Assembly: GCF_003074135.1 (NCBI RefSeq)
Contig: NZ_PPDK01000005.1
Span: 51,493-115,492 of the forward strand
DNA length: 64,000 bases
Direction: 5' to 3'
DNA from: Euzebya tangerina
GTDB taxonomy: Bacteria; Actinomycetota; Nitriliruptoria; Euzebyales; Euzebyaceae
Part shown: positions 19,360 through 27,491 of the stretch, in pieces
Layout: every line of letters starts with the position of its first letter
Position numbering within the stretch: the first letter of the stretch is position 1
The notes under the pieces: model-generated
Told to the model about the DNA's origin: nothing
What the model saw: the letters and a program-made list of their open reading frames with translations, nothing else
Databases searched by the model: none
Translations under genes and position numbers: made by a program

Positions 19360-19572
19360 ATGACCAACAGCGCCAGTCCTGGCGGCACCCCGTCGGGTGC
19401 GCTTGCCGACCTCGACCTGACACCGTGCCCTGGCTGCGGCACGGTCGCCGAGGTGAGCGGCGGGTTCGAGATGCCGGGGCTGGACGGGACCGAGCGCTAC
19501 GTCCGCACCCGCTGCATGGTCGGACACGTCTTCGTCGGTCCGGAGTTCGCCCTTCGAACGGGCTTCGCCTAG
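19360..19572 (+). CDS. Small zinc-ribbon-like protein, 70 residues
   Basis: A short acidic protein with a CPGCG knuckle near residue 23 and a later Cys-Met-Val-Gly-His (C-x3-H) that could complete a four-ligand metal site. The first ~20 residues look disordered (Ser/Pro/Gly). I recognise no family. The ATG at 19360 is chosen because it lies after the IdeR-like box and gives a compact protein. Its promoter box predicts expression under iron limitation. Possible roles include a metal-binding accessory or a small regulatory protein, but none is supported directly. Confidence 0.6.
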   Translation: MTNSASPGGTPSGALADLDLTPCPGCGTVAEVSGGFEMPGLDGTERYVRTRCMVGHVFVGPEFALRTGFA

Positions 19573-19582
19573 GTGTAGCGAC

Positions 19583-20026
19583 CTAGGCGCAGTCCTGGCA
19601 CGTCCCCTTCAGGATGAGGACGGCGTGATCGACCATCGCGATGCCGGCCGACGTGCTGGGCTCAGCGAGGTCCGGGGGGATGGGCGTGTCCCGGTCGTCA
19701 CGAGGGACGTCGATGACCACCTCGCAGGTCTGGCAGACGAAGTGATCGTGCGCGCGGGCAGCGGTTTCGTACAGCACCCCTCCCGAGCCCGTCTCCGCGA
19801 CGAGGACCAACCCGGCCTCGCGCAACTGGGCGAGCACGTGATAGACGGTCGCCTTCGGCAGGCCGGTGCCCTCGACGATCCCCTCCGCGGCGTGGTGCCC
19901 CGCGGTGGCATCAAGCCAGTCGAGCAGGGCCCGTCGAGGCTGCGTTGCCCGGAGTCCGGCCTCGCGCAGGCGGCCAGCCGTCGGGGCGGGTTGGACCTGC
20001 TCTGACGGCGTCCGAGTGTGGGCCAC
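19583..20026 (-). CDS. Fur-family metal or peroxide regulator
   Basis: A 147-residue Fur/PerR-type repressor. The winged-helix region spans ~15-85 (LREAGLRATQPRRALLDWL...LPKATVYHVLAQLREAGLV). A His-rich dimerisation motif HDHFVCQTC is followed by a second Cys pair near the C-terminus (GTCQDCA), which suggests a structural zinc site. It follows dps with a 3-base gap, so the two form an operon. A dps-fur pairing favours a peroxide- or iron-sensing (PerR/FurA-like) role over Zur, but the sensed signal is inferred. The perfect palindrome upstream of dps is a candidate autoregulatory site. Confidence 0.85.
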   Translation of the reverse strand: MAHTRTPSEQVQPAPTAGRLREAGLRATQPRRALLDWLDATAGHHAAEGIVEGTGLPKATVYHVLAQLREAGLVLVAETGSGGVLYETAARAHDHFVCQTCEVVIDVPRDDRDTPIPPDLAEPSTSAGIAMVDHAVLILKGTCQDCA

Positions 20027-20029
20027 GAC

Positions 20030-20527
20030 CTACCGTTGGGCCGACGTCATCCACAGCTGCTTGTCGAGGACTCGCGTGATCTCGATGAGGAGGTCCTCCG
20101 CGGCGCTGTCCGCGTCTGCGACCTGAGCTGACCGCTGCCGCAGGCTGGTCGCCACACCCTTGATCCGAGCCGTCATGAGGTCGATCACCGCATCATCGGT
20201 CATGAACGTCGCGTCCACCGGGTCCATGGGGGTGTCGCCGGCGACTCGGACAGCCCGGCCATCGGGCACGACGCCGATGGTCGAGAGGTACTCGGCGACG
20301 GTGTCGCTGTACTCGCGGTACTCCTCGATCAGCTCGTCCAGGTGCTCATGGACCGGCTTGAAGCGCGGCCCGACGACGGCCCAGTGCAGCTGCTTGCCGG
20401 TCAGGGCGAGATCGATGAGATCGGTGACGGTCGGCTGCATCACCGCGGCCACAGCCGCCACAGCCTGCGGTGTGAGGCTGGTCTCGATCTGGGTTCCGGG
20501 CGTGGTGTCGGGGCTGACGGTGCTCAT
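20030..20527 (-). CDS. dps: Dps-family ferritin-like DNA-protection protein
   Basis: A 165-residue four-helix ferritin-like protein. It shows the Dps ferroxidase region KQLHWAVVG...FKPVHEHLDELIEEYREYSD, where His, His, Asp and Glu form the inter-subunit iron site. Dps dodecamers oxidise Fe2+ with H2O2, store iron and protect DNA. The ATG at 20527 has a good AGGAG 6 bases upstream. A longer upstream frame overlaps the divergent promoter and is rejected. It is co-operonic with the Fur-family gene. Confidence 0.9.
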   Translation of the reverse strand: MSTVSPDTTPGTQIETSLTPQAVAAVAAVMQPTVTDLIDLALTGKQLHWAVVGPRFKPVHEHLDELIEEYREYSDTVAEYLSTIGVVPDGRAVRVAGDTPMDPVDATFMTDDAVIDLMTARIKGVATSLRQRSAQVADADSAAEDLLIEITRVLDKQLWMTSAQR

Positions 20528-20559
20528 GGCGTCTCCTGATTCGCGTGGCAAGACGTACG

Positions 20560-20574
20560 TTGGACCAGGTCCAA
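20560..20574. promoter_or_regulatory. Perfect 15-base palindrome upstream of dps
   Basis: TTGGACC-A-GGTCCAA is a perfect 7-1-7 inverted repeat located 33 bases upstream of the dps ATG, in the position of a core promoter. The 7-1-7 architecture is the one used by Fur/PerR-family boxes, although the base sequence differs from the AT-rich classical box. The downstream Fur-family regulator is the obvious candidate ligand. Confidence 0.6.
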
Positions 20575-20652
20575 TCTGGCGTGAGCGCACACTACCCCTG
20601 CCGCTCGCGGTGGCAAACACGCGGCATCGCCCACCCGACAGGCGGAGGCGGT

Positions 20653-20671
20653 CGAGGTAAGGGTTCCCTAA
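20653..20671. promoter_or_regulatory. Weak DtxR/IdeR-like box
   Basis: CGAGGTAAGGGTTCCCTAA matches 13 of 19 positions of the DtxR/IdeR consensus. It lies ~57 bases upstream of the chosen SIP start, between the divergent dps and SIP genes. Confidence 0.5.
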
Positions 20672-20727
20672 GATGGACGAGGTGCCTGCCACGAGGGAGG
20701 CGCCAGGTTCGACGAGTGGAGGTACCG

Positions 20728-21540
20728 GTGTACGGCGTGGTGCGGGAGAAGGAGTGGCTGACGCCGTCGATCGTGCGACTCCGGCTGAGTGGTGATGGCC
20801 TTGAGGGGTTCACGATGGTCGCGGCCACGGACGCATACGTGAACGTGGCGATCCCGCCTGACGGGGCACCGTATGCGGCCCCCTTCGACGTTCAGGAGGT
20901 CCGCGAAGCCCACCCCAAGCCGCTGTGGCCCGCACGACGGCGGTACACCGTTCGCCGCTGGGACGATGAGACCCGCGAACTCCTGATCGATGTCGTCGTC
21001 CACGGCGACGAGGGCGTTGCCGGACCCTGGGCGGCAGGTGCCGCGCCTGGTGATGTGCTCGTCTTCGAGGGGCCGGGTGGTGGCTACCGTCCTGACCGGG
21101 CCGCCGACTGGCACCTGCTCGTCGGCGACGAGTCTGCGCTGCCCGCCATCGCCGCGTCGCTGGAGGCAGTCCCGGAGGGGGCGCACACCGTCGCGCGACT
21201 GGTGTGCGATGGCCCCGAACACGAGATCGCCCTGGACTGTCCCGGCGACCTGGACCTCGAGTGGCTGCACCGGAGCGGCAGAGCGGCCGATGCCACCCTG
21301 CTGCTCGACGCCGTGCGGCGCCTGGACTGGCCGCAGGGATCGGTGCTCGCGTTCGTCCACGGTGAGGCCACGGAGATCCGGGAGATCCGCCGTCACCTGC
21401 TGGCAGACCGGGGCCTGGATCGATCCTCGATGTCGTGCTCCCCCTACTGGCGTCGCGAGATGACCGACGAGCAGTGGCGTGCGGTCAAGGCGGCCTTCGT
21501 TGCCGAGATGGAGTCAGACGTCTCCTCCCCCGACGGGTGA
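20728..21540 (+). CDS. Siderophore-interacting protein (FAD-dependent ferric-siderophore reductase)
   Basis: A 270-residue SIP/ViuB-type flavoreductase. The FAD-binding barrel includes RRRYTVRRWDDE (the R-x-Y-T-x-R motif for FAD) and the VVHGDEGVAGPWA signature; the C-terminal NAD(P)H lobe contains LLVGDESALPAIAA and the terminal SPYWRR motif. It would reduce imported ferric siderophores. The GTG at 20728 is chosen because GGAGG lies 5 bases upstream and the protein then begins at the usual VVREKEWLTP position. GTG at 20716 is an alternative. A second SIP-domain gene lies at 10449-11534. Confidence 0.88.
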   Translation: MYGVVREKEWLTPSIVRLRLSGDGLEGFTMVAATDAYVNVAIPPDGAPYAAPFDVQEVREAHPKPLWPARRRYTVRRWDDETRELLIDVVVHGDEGVAGPWAAGAAPGDVLVFEGPGGGYRPDRAADWHLLVGDESALPAIAASLEAVPEGAHTVARLVCDGPEHEIALDCPGDLDLEWLHRSGRAADATLLLDAVRRLDWPQGSVLAFVHGEATEIREIRRHLLADRGLDRSSMSCSPYWRREMTDEQWRAVKAAFVAEMESDVSSPDG

Positions 21541-21557
21541 GCCTGGTCGGGGTGCTG

Positions 21558-23204
21558 CTATGCGCGTGAGGTCACGGCGGGTGGGTTCAACTGCCGCCAC
21601 ACGGTCGGGACGACCCGGCGCAGGTAGCGGCTCAGCCGCACGAAGGAGCGACCCGACTCGCGGAACCGGTAGGTGATCGGCACCTCGGCGTACACGAATC
21701 CGCGGGCGATCAGGTCGATCGTGAGGACCTGGGCGTAGTTGTAGTCGTGCGGGAGGTCCACGGCGGCGGCCGCTGTTGGTGACAGCGCCCGGTAGCCGGT
21801 CTGGCCGTCCGTCACCGGTCGGCGGACGATCCATCGCACCCAACGGGACAACACGATGTTCCCCAGGCGACGGTGCGGTCGCATGTGCTGGATCCGGCCG
21901 GCGAAGCGGCTACCGGCAACGTAGTCGGCCGCTCCGGCCAGGATCGGGGCAACCACCTGGTCCAGTTCGCCGGGGTCGTACTCACCGTCAGCATCGCAGA
22001 AGACCACCGCGGCGGCGCCAGTCTCGACCCCGTGTTCGAAGCCGGTCCGAACCGCTGCTCCCAGGCCCCGGTTGACCGTGTGCTCGATGACGGTGGCGCC
22101 GGCAGCCTCAGCCACCGCAACCGTGTCGTCGGCACTGCCGTCGTCCACGACGACGACCTCGACCGGGTGGCTCCCGATCGACGACGGTGCCCGGCCGATC
22201 ACCTGCGCGACTCGTGGTGCCTCGTTGTGGGCGGGAAGGAACAGCACGATCGGCGCGCCAGGATCAGCCGGCATCTGCGGGCTCGGTCGGGCCGGCAGCG
22301 CACGCGGCAGTCGCAGTCGGCCCCACAGCGGTGGCGATGGGACCATGAGCGCGACGACCCCTGCGACCAGGCTGTACACCGTCTTGATCCCGTGCAGCGC
22401 CAGGGCGGCGGCGAAGGCGACCCCCGGATCCGCCCCGACGGCGACGAGTGCGGCGGCGGCCGCGGCTTCGTAGGTCCCCAGCCCACCGGGAGCGATGGCG
22501 ACGAGCTGCGCGGCCACCGCGGCCGCCAGGACTCCCATGACCTGGGCAGGCGTCACCGCGATGTCGAACCACCGCAGCACCTGCCAGACCAGGACGGCCT
22601 CGCCCAGCCACGCCAGCGTCGTCAGCAGCACGACGGTTGCGTCAGGAACACGTATCCCGCCGCGTCGGCGGGCACGTCGGACCATCACACGCACGGCGAT
22701 CGCCGCCACGAGCCCGAGCACCACGGTCAGGGCAAGACCGACGCCACCCAGGCTCGGGGCGACCAGGCCCGGCACGGCCAACGTCCCGAGCGCCAGGAGC
22801 GAGAGCAGATCGGCGGAGCGGAGGGCCACGGTGGACGCCGTGGCGTCGCCGGGATCGACGCCAGCCCGCCTGACGACGGACACGATCCGCAACGGCTCCC
22901 CCAGGCGAAGGGGCAGTACGTGGTTGCCGCCCAGCGCCAGGTGGATGCCCGCCACGGCCTGGCGGTTCGACAGACCAGGCATGGTGCGGGTCCACGCGTT
23001 CGCCCGGAGGACGAACGCCAGCCCGAAGCCGAGCACGCCGACCGCAAGGCCGAGCGGGTCCCCCGCGGCACGCTGCAGGCCCGCGCGCAGCGACCCGCCG
23101 TCGACGACGCCGACCAGACCGCCGATGGCCACGGTCGCCGCACCGACGACGACGAGGACGATGGCAGCGGTGGGCAGGCGCCGCAGCTGGTGGGTGAGCA
23201 TCAT
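21558..23204 (-). CDS. Membrane flippase-like (LPG_synthase_TM) domain fused to a GT2 glycosyltransferase
   Basis: A 548-residue two-part protein. Residues ~10-310 form a multi-helix membrane domain of the LPG_synthase_TM/UPF0104 family, with LALGGNHVLPLRLGEPLRI and the IAPGGLGTYE motif. Residues ~330-548 are a family 2 glycosyltransferase of the polyprenyl-phosphate sugar synthase type: VVVVDDGSADDT nucleotide loop, CDADGEYDP (DxD) and GSRF. It probably makes a polyprenyl-phosphate-linked sugar. The domain order is the reverse of haloarchaeal AglD. It overlaps the upstream GT-C gene by 4 bases (ATGA) and is last in the efeO operon run. Confidence 0.8.
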   Translation of the reverse strand: MMLTHQLRRLPTAAIVLVVVGAATVAIGGLVGVVDGGSLRAGLQRAAGDPLGLAVGVLGFGLAFVLRANAWTRTMPGLSNRQAVAGIHLALGGNHVLPLRLGEPLRIVSVVRRAGVDPGDATASTVALRSADLLSLLALGTLAVPGLVAPSLGGVGLALTVVLGLVAAIAVRVMVRRARRRGGIRVPDATVVLLTTLAWLGEAVLVWQVLRWFDIAVTPAQVMGVLAAAVAAQLVAIAPGGLGTYEAAAAAALVAVGADPGVAFAAALALHGIKTVYSLVAGVVALMVPSPPLWGRLRLPRALPARPSPQMPADPGAPIVLFLPAHNEAPRVAQVIGRAPSSIGSHPVEVVVVDDGSADDTVAVAEAAGATVIEHTVNRGLGAAVRTGFEHGVETGAAAVVFCDADGEYDPGELDQVVAPILAGAADYVAGSRFAGRIQHMRPHRRLGNIVLSRWVRWIVRRPVTDGQTGYRALSPTAAAAVDLPHDYNYAQVLTIDLIARGFVYAEVPITYRFRESGRSFVRLSRYLRRVVPTVWRQLNPPAVTSRA

Positions 23205-24745
23205 GACAGGGCTACCTCTTCCTCGTCCGGATGGTGCGACGGTGTGGCGCGGGCAGTGACCGGCGGGGGGCGCCGGTCCACGCTCTCCAGGTGGGTTCCG
23301 GGGGCAGGGTCGGGTGCGACGCTGGAGCGTCGGTGACCGAGCACCCGCCCTGCGACGACGGCGGTCAGGACCAATCCGACGAACCAGGCCAGGAGCAGCG
23401 CGTCGGCCGACAGACCACCGACGACGCCGTCGGGGAGCAGTGGAGCCAGCAGGCGCCTGACCGGTGCAGCGGACTCCTCGAAGTCGACGATCAGCACCGG
23501 GCCACCGGTCGCTGCCTCGACCGCCGAGGTCGCCCAGTTGACCGCCCCCGCCAGTCCGGCCAGGAGGACCACAGCGTGTGCGGTCCGGCGAGATCGGACG
23601 GCGTCCACTGCCACGGCAAGGGCAACGACGATCAGCGGTGCGACGACGACGACCTGGCGGCCCGGCGACCACCAGCCGTGCATGGTCAGCGCCACCCAGG
23701 TTGCGACCGACCAGCCGACCGCGATGGGGACGAGCAGCCAGGTGCGGGACCGATGTCGGCGGAGACCGGCCACGGTCACCGCTGCGGGCGCCAGCAACCA
23801 CAGGGGTGACCACGCGGCCAGCCCGTAGCCTCGGTCAACCAGCAGCCCGACCAGCCGGCGGGTCCGCCCGGCATAGTCGGCCTCCACGCCGACCACCGAG
23901 AACTCGCCGTCGGCCACGAAGTGGTCGCCCGCGGCGTAGACCGTCCAGCCGCCGTACCACAGCTGGTGGGCGACCAAATAGAGCACGCCGGCCACGGCGA
24001 GGAACCCCACCACCGCCCCTGCGTCGCGGCGTCGTCCGTCGCGCCATAGCCGCCACAGGAGGGTTAGTATGAGCACGCCCGCCACGGGCGTGAACTTGAC
24101 CGAGAGCCAGGGCAGCGCGACGACGGCGGCGGCGATCGCGGCCAGGTGCCCCCAGCGGAGCGACGGAGCGGTCCCGGTCGCCACGATGGCCACCACCAGG
24201 AGTGCGGCGGGCATCTCCGGATAGACCTGGCTGCCGTAGTTGGCCAGCGGTATGCCGCCGAAGGCCGCTCCGACGACGATGCCGGCTGTGACCGCGGAGA
24301 CGTCGAAGCGCCGGACCGCCGTCCAGCAGGTCAGCCCGGCCGTGAGCCCCGCAACGATGGCCAGCAGCCCCTTGGCGGCCGGCCAGGCGGCTGCCGCGGG
24401 CAACGCCATCGCCGGCGCGAGGAGCACCGACAGCAGCGGATCGTGGGGACTGACCCGGCGACCGCTGGTGTCGAGCGACACCGTCTGTTCGTCCAGCGCC
24501 AGGTCGTGGTAGGCACGGTAGGCCCCTGACGCGATCTGGTCGCTGATGTCGAGGTCGCCGTCGCTGATCAGGCTCTGCGCGGTGAGCAGGTAGTACGGCT
24601 CGTCGCCGGAGACCTGCGCCCCATAGGTCGCGCGGGCGGGGATACCGACCGCACTGATCACCGCGGCCAGCAGCCCGACCAGAACCACCCAGCGCCACAC
24701 CGACGCACGAGTTTGGCGTTCGGGGGCTGGCGTGCCCGTGCTCAC
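23201..24745 (-). CDS. GT-C-fold membrane glycosyltransferase
   Basis: A 514-residue multispanning protein. After the first helix there is a long loop with GDEPYYLLTAQSL, the acidic (D-E) motif typical of polyprenyl-phosphate sugar-dependent GT39/ArnT-like enzymes. About 10-12 further helices follow. The GTG start at 24745 overlaps the preceding ATPase stop (GTGA), and its own stop overlaps the next gene. It could transfer a sugar made by the downstream GT2 fusion onto a surface glycan or protein. The acceptor is unknown. Its position inside an iron-uptake operon is unusual. Confidence 0.75.
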   Translation of the reverse strand: MSTGTPAPERQTRASVWRWVVLVGLLAAVISAVGIPARATYGAQVSGDEPYYLLTAQSLISDGDLDISDQIASGAYRAYHDLALDEQTVSLDTSGRRVSPHDPLLSVLLAPAMALPAAAAWPAAKGLLAIVAGLTAGLTCWTAVRRFDVSAVTAGIVVGAAFGGIPLANYGSQVYPEMPAALLVVAIVATGTAPSLRWGHLAAIAAAVVALPWLSVKFTPVAGVLILTLLWRLWRDGRRRDAGAVVGFLAVAGVLYLVAHQLWYGGWTVYAAGDHFVADGEFSVVGVEADYAGRTRRLVGLLVDRGYGLAAWSPLWLLAPAAVTVAGLRRHRSRTWLLVPIAVGWSVATWVALTMHGWWSPGRQVVVVAPLIVVALAVAVDAVRSRRTAHAVVLLAGLAGAVNWATSAVEAATGGPVLIVDFEESAAPVRRLLAPLLPDGVVGGLSADALLLAWFVGLVLTAVVAGRVLGHRRSSVAPDPAPGTHLESVDRRPPPVTARATPSHHPDEEEVALS

Positions 24746-25806
24746 GAGGCGGGTCCGTCTGCCATCAGGACGGCGGGAGCGTGACCATGCTCGAGGGAGA
24801 CCGACACCCGGTCGCCGGTGCCCATCGCCTCGGTGTGCGGCACCAGGGCCCGCAGCCGACGTCCAGACGGCAACTGCATCACCAGCAGGACGTGACCGCC
24901 ACGGAACTCCGTGCTGCTGACCATCACGTCCCCATCGCGGTCAGGGGTCACCACCACCTCGTGCGGACGAACCATGATCGTGGTCAAGGTGCCGGGGTCC
25001 CCGACCAGGTGGGCGTCCGGTGACCGGCATACCCCCACCTCGGTCATGGTGGTGCCGTCGCTCTGCAGCCACGCAGGCAGGAAGTCGGCCTCACCCAGGA
25101 ACTCGGCGACGAAGCGGCTGGTCGGGCTGGTGAACACCGTGTCCGGCGAGCCCACCTGCATCAACCGGCCGTCCTTCATGACCGCAACGCGGTCACCCAT
25201 GGCCATGGCCTCGATCTGGTCGTGGGTCACCAGCAGTGCCGCGGCTCCGGCGTCGCGAAGGATCTCCACGACATCGGAGCGAACGCGTTGCCGCAGGGCC
25301 GGGTCGAGGCTTGCGAAGGGCTCGTCCAGGCAGATCAGGTCGGGCTGGGGCGCCAGCGCGCGGGCCAGGCCGATCCGCTGACGCTCACCGCCGGATAGCT
25401 CGTGCGGGTACCGCTCCCCCACGCCGGGGAGGTCGACCAACGCCAGGACCTCCTGGACCCGTGAGCGACGCTCCGCAGCCGACCGCCGGTGCAGGCCGAA
25501 GGCGATGTTGGCGGCGATGTCGAGGTGTGGGAACAGGCTGTGGTCCTGGAAGACGACGCCGATCCCTCGGCCCTCGGGTGGTCGACTGCCGGAGCGCCCG
25601 TGCACCTCCTCGCCAGCCAGCACGACCGTGCCGGCATCAGGCTCGACCAACCCGGTGATGAGCCGGATCATCGTCGACTTGCCGCAGCCGCTGGGTCCGA
25701 CGAGGGCGACGATCTCCCCGTGCTCCAGGGTCAGGTCGACCTCGTCCACGGCGGCGACCCCGCCGTACCACTTGGACAGGCCACGAACCTCGAGCGCGGC
25801 CGTCAT
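24742..25806 (-). CDS. fbpC: Ferric-iron ABC importer ATPase (FbpC-like)
   Basis: A 354-residue cytoplasmic ATPase. Walker A GPSGCGKST, Q-loop VVFQDHSLFPHL, signature LSGGERQRIGLARAL, Walker B LICLDEPFASLD and H-loop VTHDQIEA are all intact. A C-terminal TOBE-like regulatory domain fills residues ~240-354. It belongs to the FbpC/PotA group of importer ATPases. It overlaps the permease gene by 4 bases and lies downstream of an FbpA-like binding protein, which supports ferric iron as substrate rather than another solute. Confidence 0.88.
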   Translation of the reverse strand: MTAALEVRGLSKWYGGVAAVDEVDLTLEHGEIVALVGPSGCGKSTMIRLITGLVEPDAGTVVLAGEEVHGRSGSRPPEGRGIGVVFQDHSLFPHLDIAANIAFGLHRRSAAERRSRVQEVLALVDLPGVGERYPHELSGGERQRIGLARALAPQPDLICLDEPFASLDPALRQRVRSDVVEILRDAGAAALLVTHDQIEAMAMGDRVAVMKDGRLMQVGSPDTVFTSPTSRFVAEFLGEADFLPAWLQSDGTTMTEVGVCRSPDAHLVGDPGTLTTIMVRPHEVVVTPDRDGDVMVSSTEFRGGHVLLVMQLPSGRRLRALVPHTEAMGTGDRVSVSLEHGHAPAVLMADGPAS

Positions 25807-27488
25807 GCGAACACCCGCAGGTCGTCGGCCGCGGCCCCCTGGGCAGCAGGGTCCTCCGTACCCTGATCAGGGACCAGACGACGGAACAGCAGGGCCACCG
25901 GAATCAGGCTCACCGCGATGATGGCGAGCGCCGGCAGAGCGGCCGCGGACCAGCGTGAGTCAGACGCCAGTTGCCACACCCAGACGCTCAGGGTGTCGAA
26001 CCCGAACGGCCGCAGCAGCAGGACGATGGGCAGCTCCTTGAGGGCCTCGACGACGATCAGCAGCAGCCCGACCAACAGGCCGCTGGACGTGAGCGGCAGG
26101 TGGATGCGGCGGAGGACCCGGCCTGAGCCGGCCCCGAGCACCCGGGCCGAATCGGTCAGATCGCGCGGCACCTTCTGCAGCGACGCGCCGACGCTGTTCA
26201 CACCCAGAGCCAGGAACCGGACGGCGTAGGCGTACACCAGGCCGAGGATCGAGCCGGTCACGACGACCCCCGGCAGATCGATGCCGACACCGCGCAGCAC
26301 TGCGTCGAGCCCCGCCAGGAGGACCAGCACGCCGATGGCGACGACCGGGCCGGGCAGGGCGTAGCCCACCGTCGTCAGCTGCGCTGCCGTGTCGGCCGTC
26401 CGACTGGACGCGAAGCGTGCCGCGTTCACCACGAGCGCTGCCACGCCGACGGCCAGGATCGCGGCCGCGACGGCCAGGCCGGCACTGTTCAGCGTGAAGC
26501 TGGCGAAGCGACCGTCAACGCCGGGTCCGCCGAGCCCGTCACCGATCGCCCACACCAGCAGTTGCCCGGCCGGTGCAACGAACGCGAAGAGCAGCACGGT
26601 GGCGCACACACCGGTGGCGGCGATGGCCGACCACCCCGTCAGGCGCGTCGGCTCGAGCGGCTGGCCCGTGCCGGGCTGGTCGTAGCGACGCCGGCCCCGG
26701 AGGAGTCGTTCGGCACCGAGGATCAGCAGCGCCACCAGGAGCACCAGGGCAGCCACCTCGCTGGCAGCCTGCCGGTCGAACATGCCCTTCCAGATGTCGT
26801 AGACGCCGACCGTCAGGGTTCGCACGTTGAAGTACTGGACGGTTGCGAAGTCCGTCAACGTCTCCATCATCACCAGCGTCACCCCGGCGGCCAGCGACGG
26901 TCTGGCCAGCGGGAGCACCACCCGGCGAGCGGCGGCGAGCGGCCCATGACCGAACGCCCGGGCGACCTGGTAGCCGGTCGCCGCCTGCTCACGGAGGGCG
27001 GCTCTGGCCAACAGGTACACGTAGGGGTACAGGGTCAGGACGAACACGATCGCCGCGCCGCCGACCGAGCGGAGTTCGGGGACGGGTACGTCCGAGCCGA
27101 AGGCGGAGCGGAGTGCGCCCTGGATGGGGCCGGTGAACCCGAACAGCGACAGGGTCACGAAGCCGAGGATGTAGCCCGGCATCGCCAAGGGCAGGACCAG
27201 CAGCCAGCCGAGCAGACGGCTCCCGGGGAAGGTGTAGGCGAACGTCAGCCAGGCCAGTCCCGCACCGAGCACGAGGGTGCCGGTCGCCACCAGCACCAGC
27301 AGGCCGGCGGTGTCGAGGGCCATCCGTCGCAGTTGGCCGGTCTCGAGCAGCTGCGACCACACGGCCGTCGATGGGCTGAGGACGCTGGAGAGGATCACCA
27401 GCACGGGTGCGACGACAACCACGGTGACCGCGACCAGGCCGACGACCCAGCCGCCGGACCCTCCAGCTCTCCTGACGATGGTGGACAC
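25803..27488 (-). CDS. fbpB: Ferric-iron ABC importer permease (FbpB-like), duplicated membrane domain
   Basis: A 561-residue permease with two fused membrane halves, as in FbpB/SfuB. Each half has an EAA-type loop that contacts the ATPase: one in ...REQAATGYQVARAFGHGPLAAARRVVLPLARPSL and one in ...KVPRDLTDSARVLGAGSGRVLRRIHLPL. The GTG start at 27488 lies 3 bases after the FbpA stop. Roughly 12 hydrophobic segments are visible. Length and architecture are normal for the family. Confidence 0.88.
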   Translation of the reverse strand: MSTIVRRAGGSGGWVVGLVAVTVVVVAPVLVILSSVLSPSTAVWSQLLETGQLRRMALDTAGLLVLVATGTLVLGAGLAWLTFAYTFPGSRLLGWLLVLPLAMPGYILGFVTLSLFGFTGPIQGALRSAFGSDVPVPELRSVGGAAIVFVLTLYPYVYLLARAALREQAATGYQVARAFGHGPLAAARRVVLPLARPSLAAGVTLVMMETLTDFATVQYFNVRTLTVGVYDIWKGMFDRQAASEVAALVLLVALLILGAERLLRGRRRYDQPGTGQPLEPTRLTGWSAIAATGVCATVLLFAFVAPAGQLLVWAIGDGLGGPGVDGRFASFTLNSAGLAVAAAILAVGVAALVVNAARFASSRTADTAAQLTTVGYALPGPVVAIGVLVLLAGLDAVLRGVGIDLPGVVVTGSILGLVYAYAVRFLALGVNSVGASLQKVPRDLTDSARVLGAGSGRVLRRIHLPLTSSGLLVGLLLIVVEALKELPIVLLLRPFGFDTLSVWVWQLASDSRWSAAALPALAIIAVSLIPVALLFRRLVPDQGTEDPAAQGAAADDLRVFA

Positions 27489-27491
27489 GAG

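Noticed and set aside
20030..20692. Longer start for dps (220 residues)
   Set aside because: The extra 55 residues cover the divergent promoter, palindrome and iron box; the internal ATG at 20527 has a good ribosome-binding site.
21873..23336. A 487-residue + strand frame opposite the GT2 fusion gene
   Set aside because: Antisense shadow; the minus strand has clear GT2 and membrane motifs.
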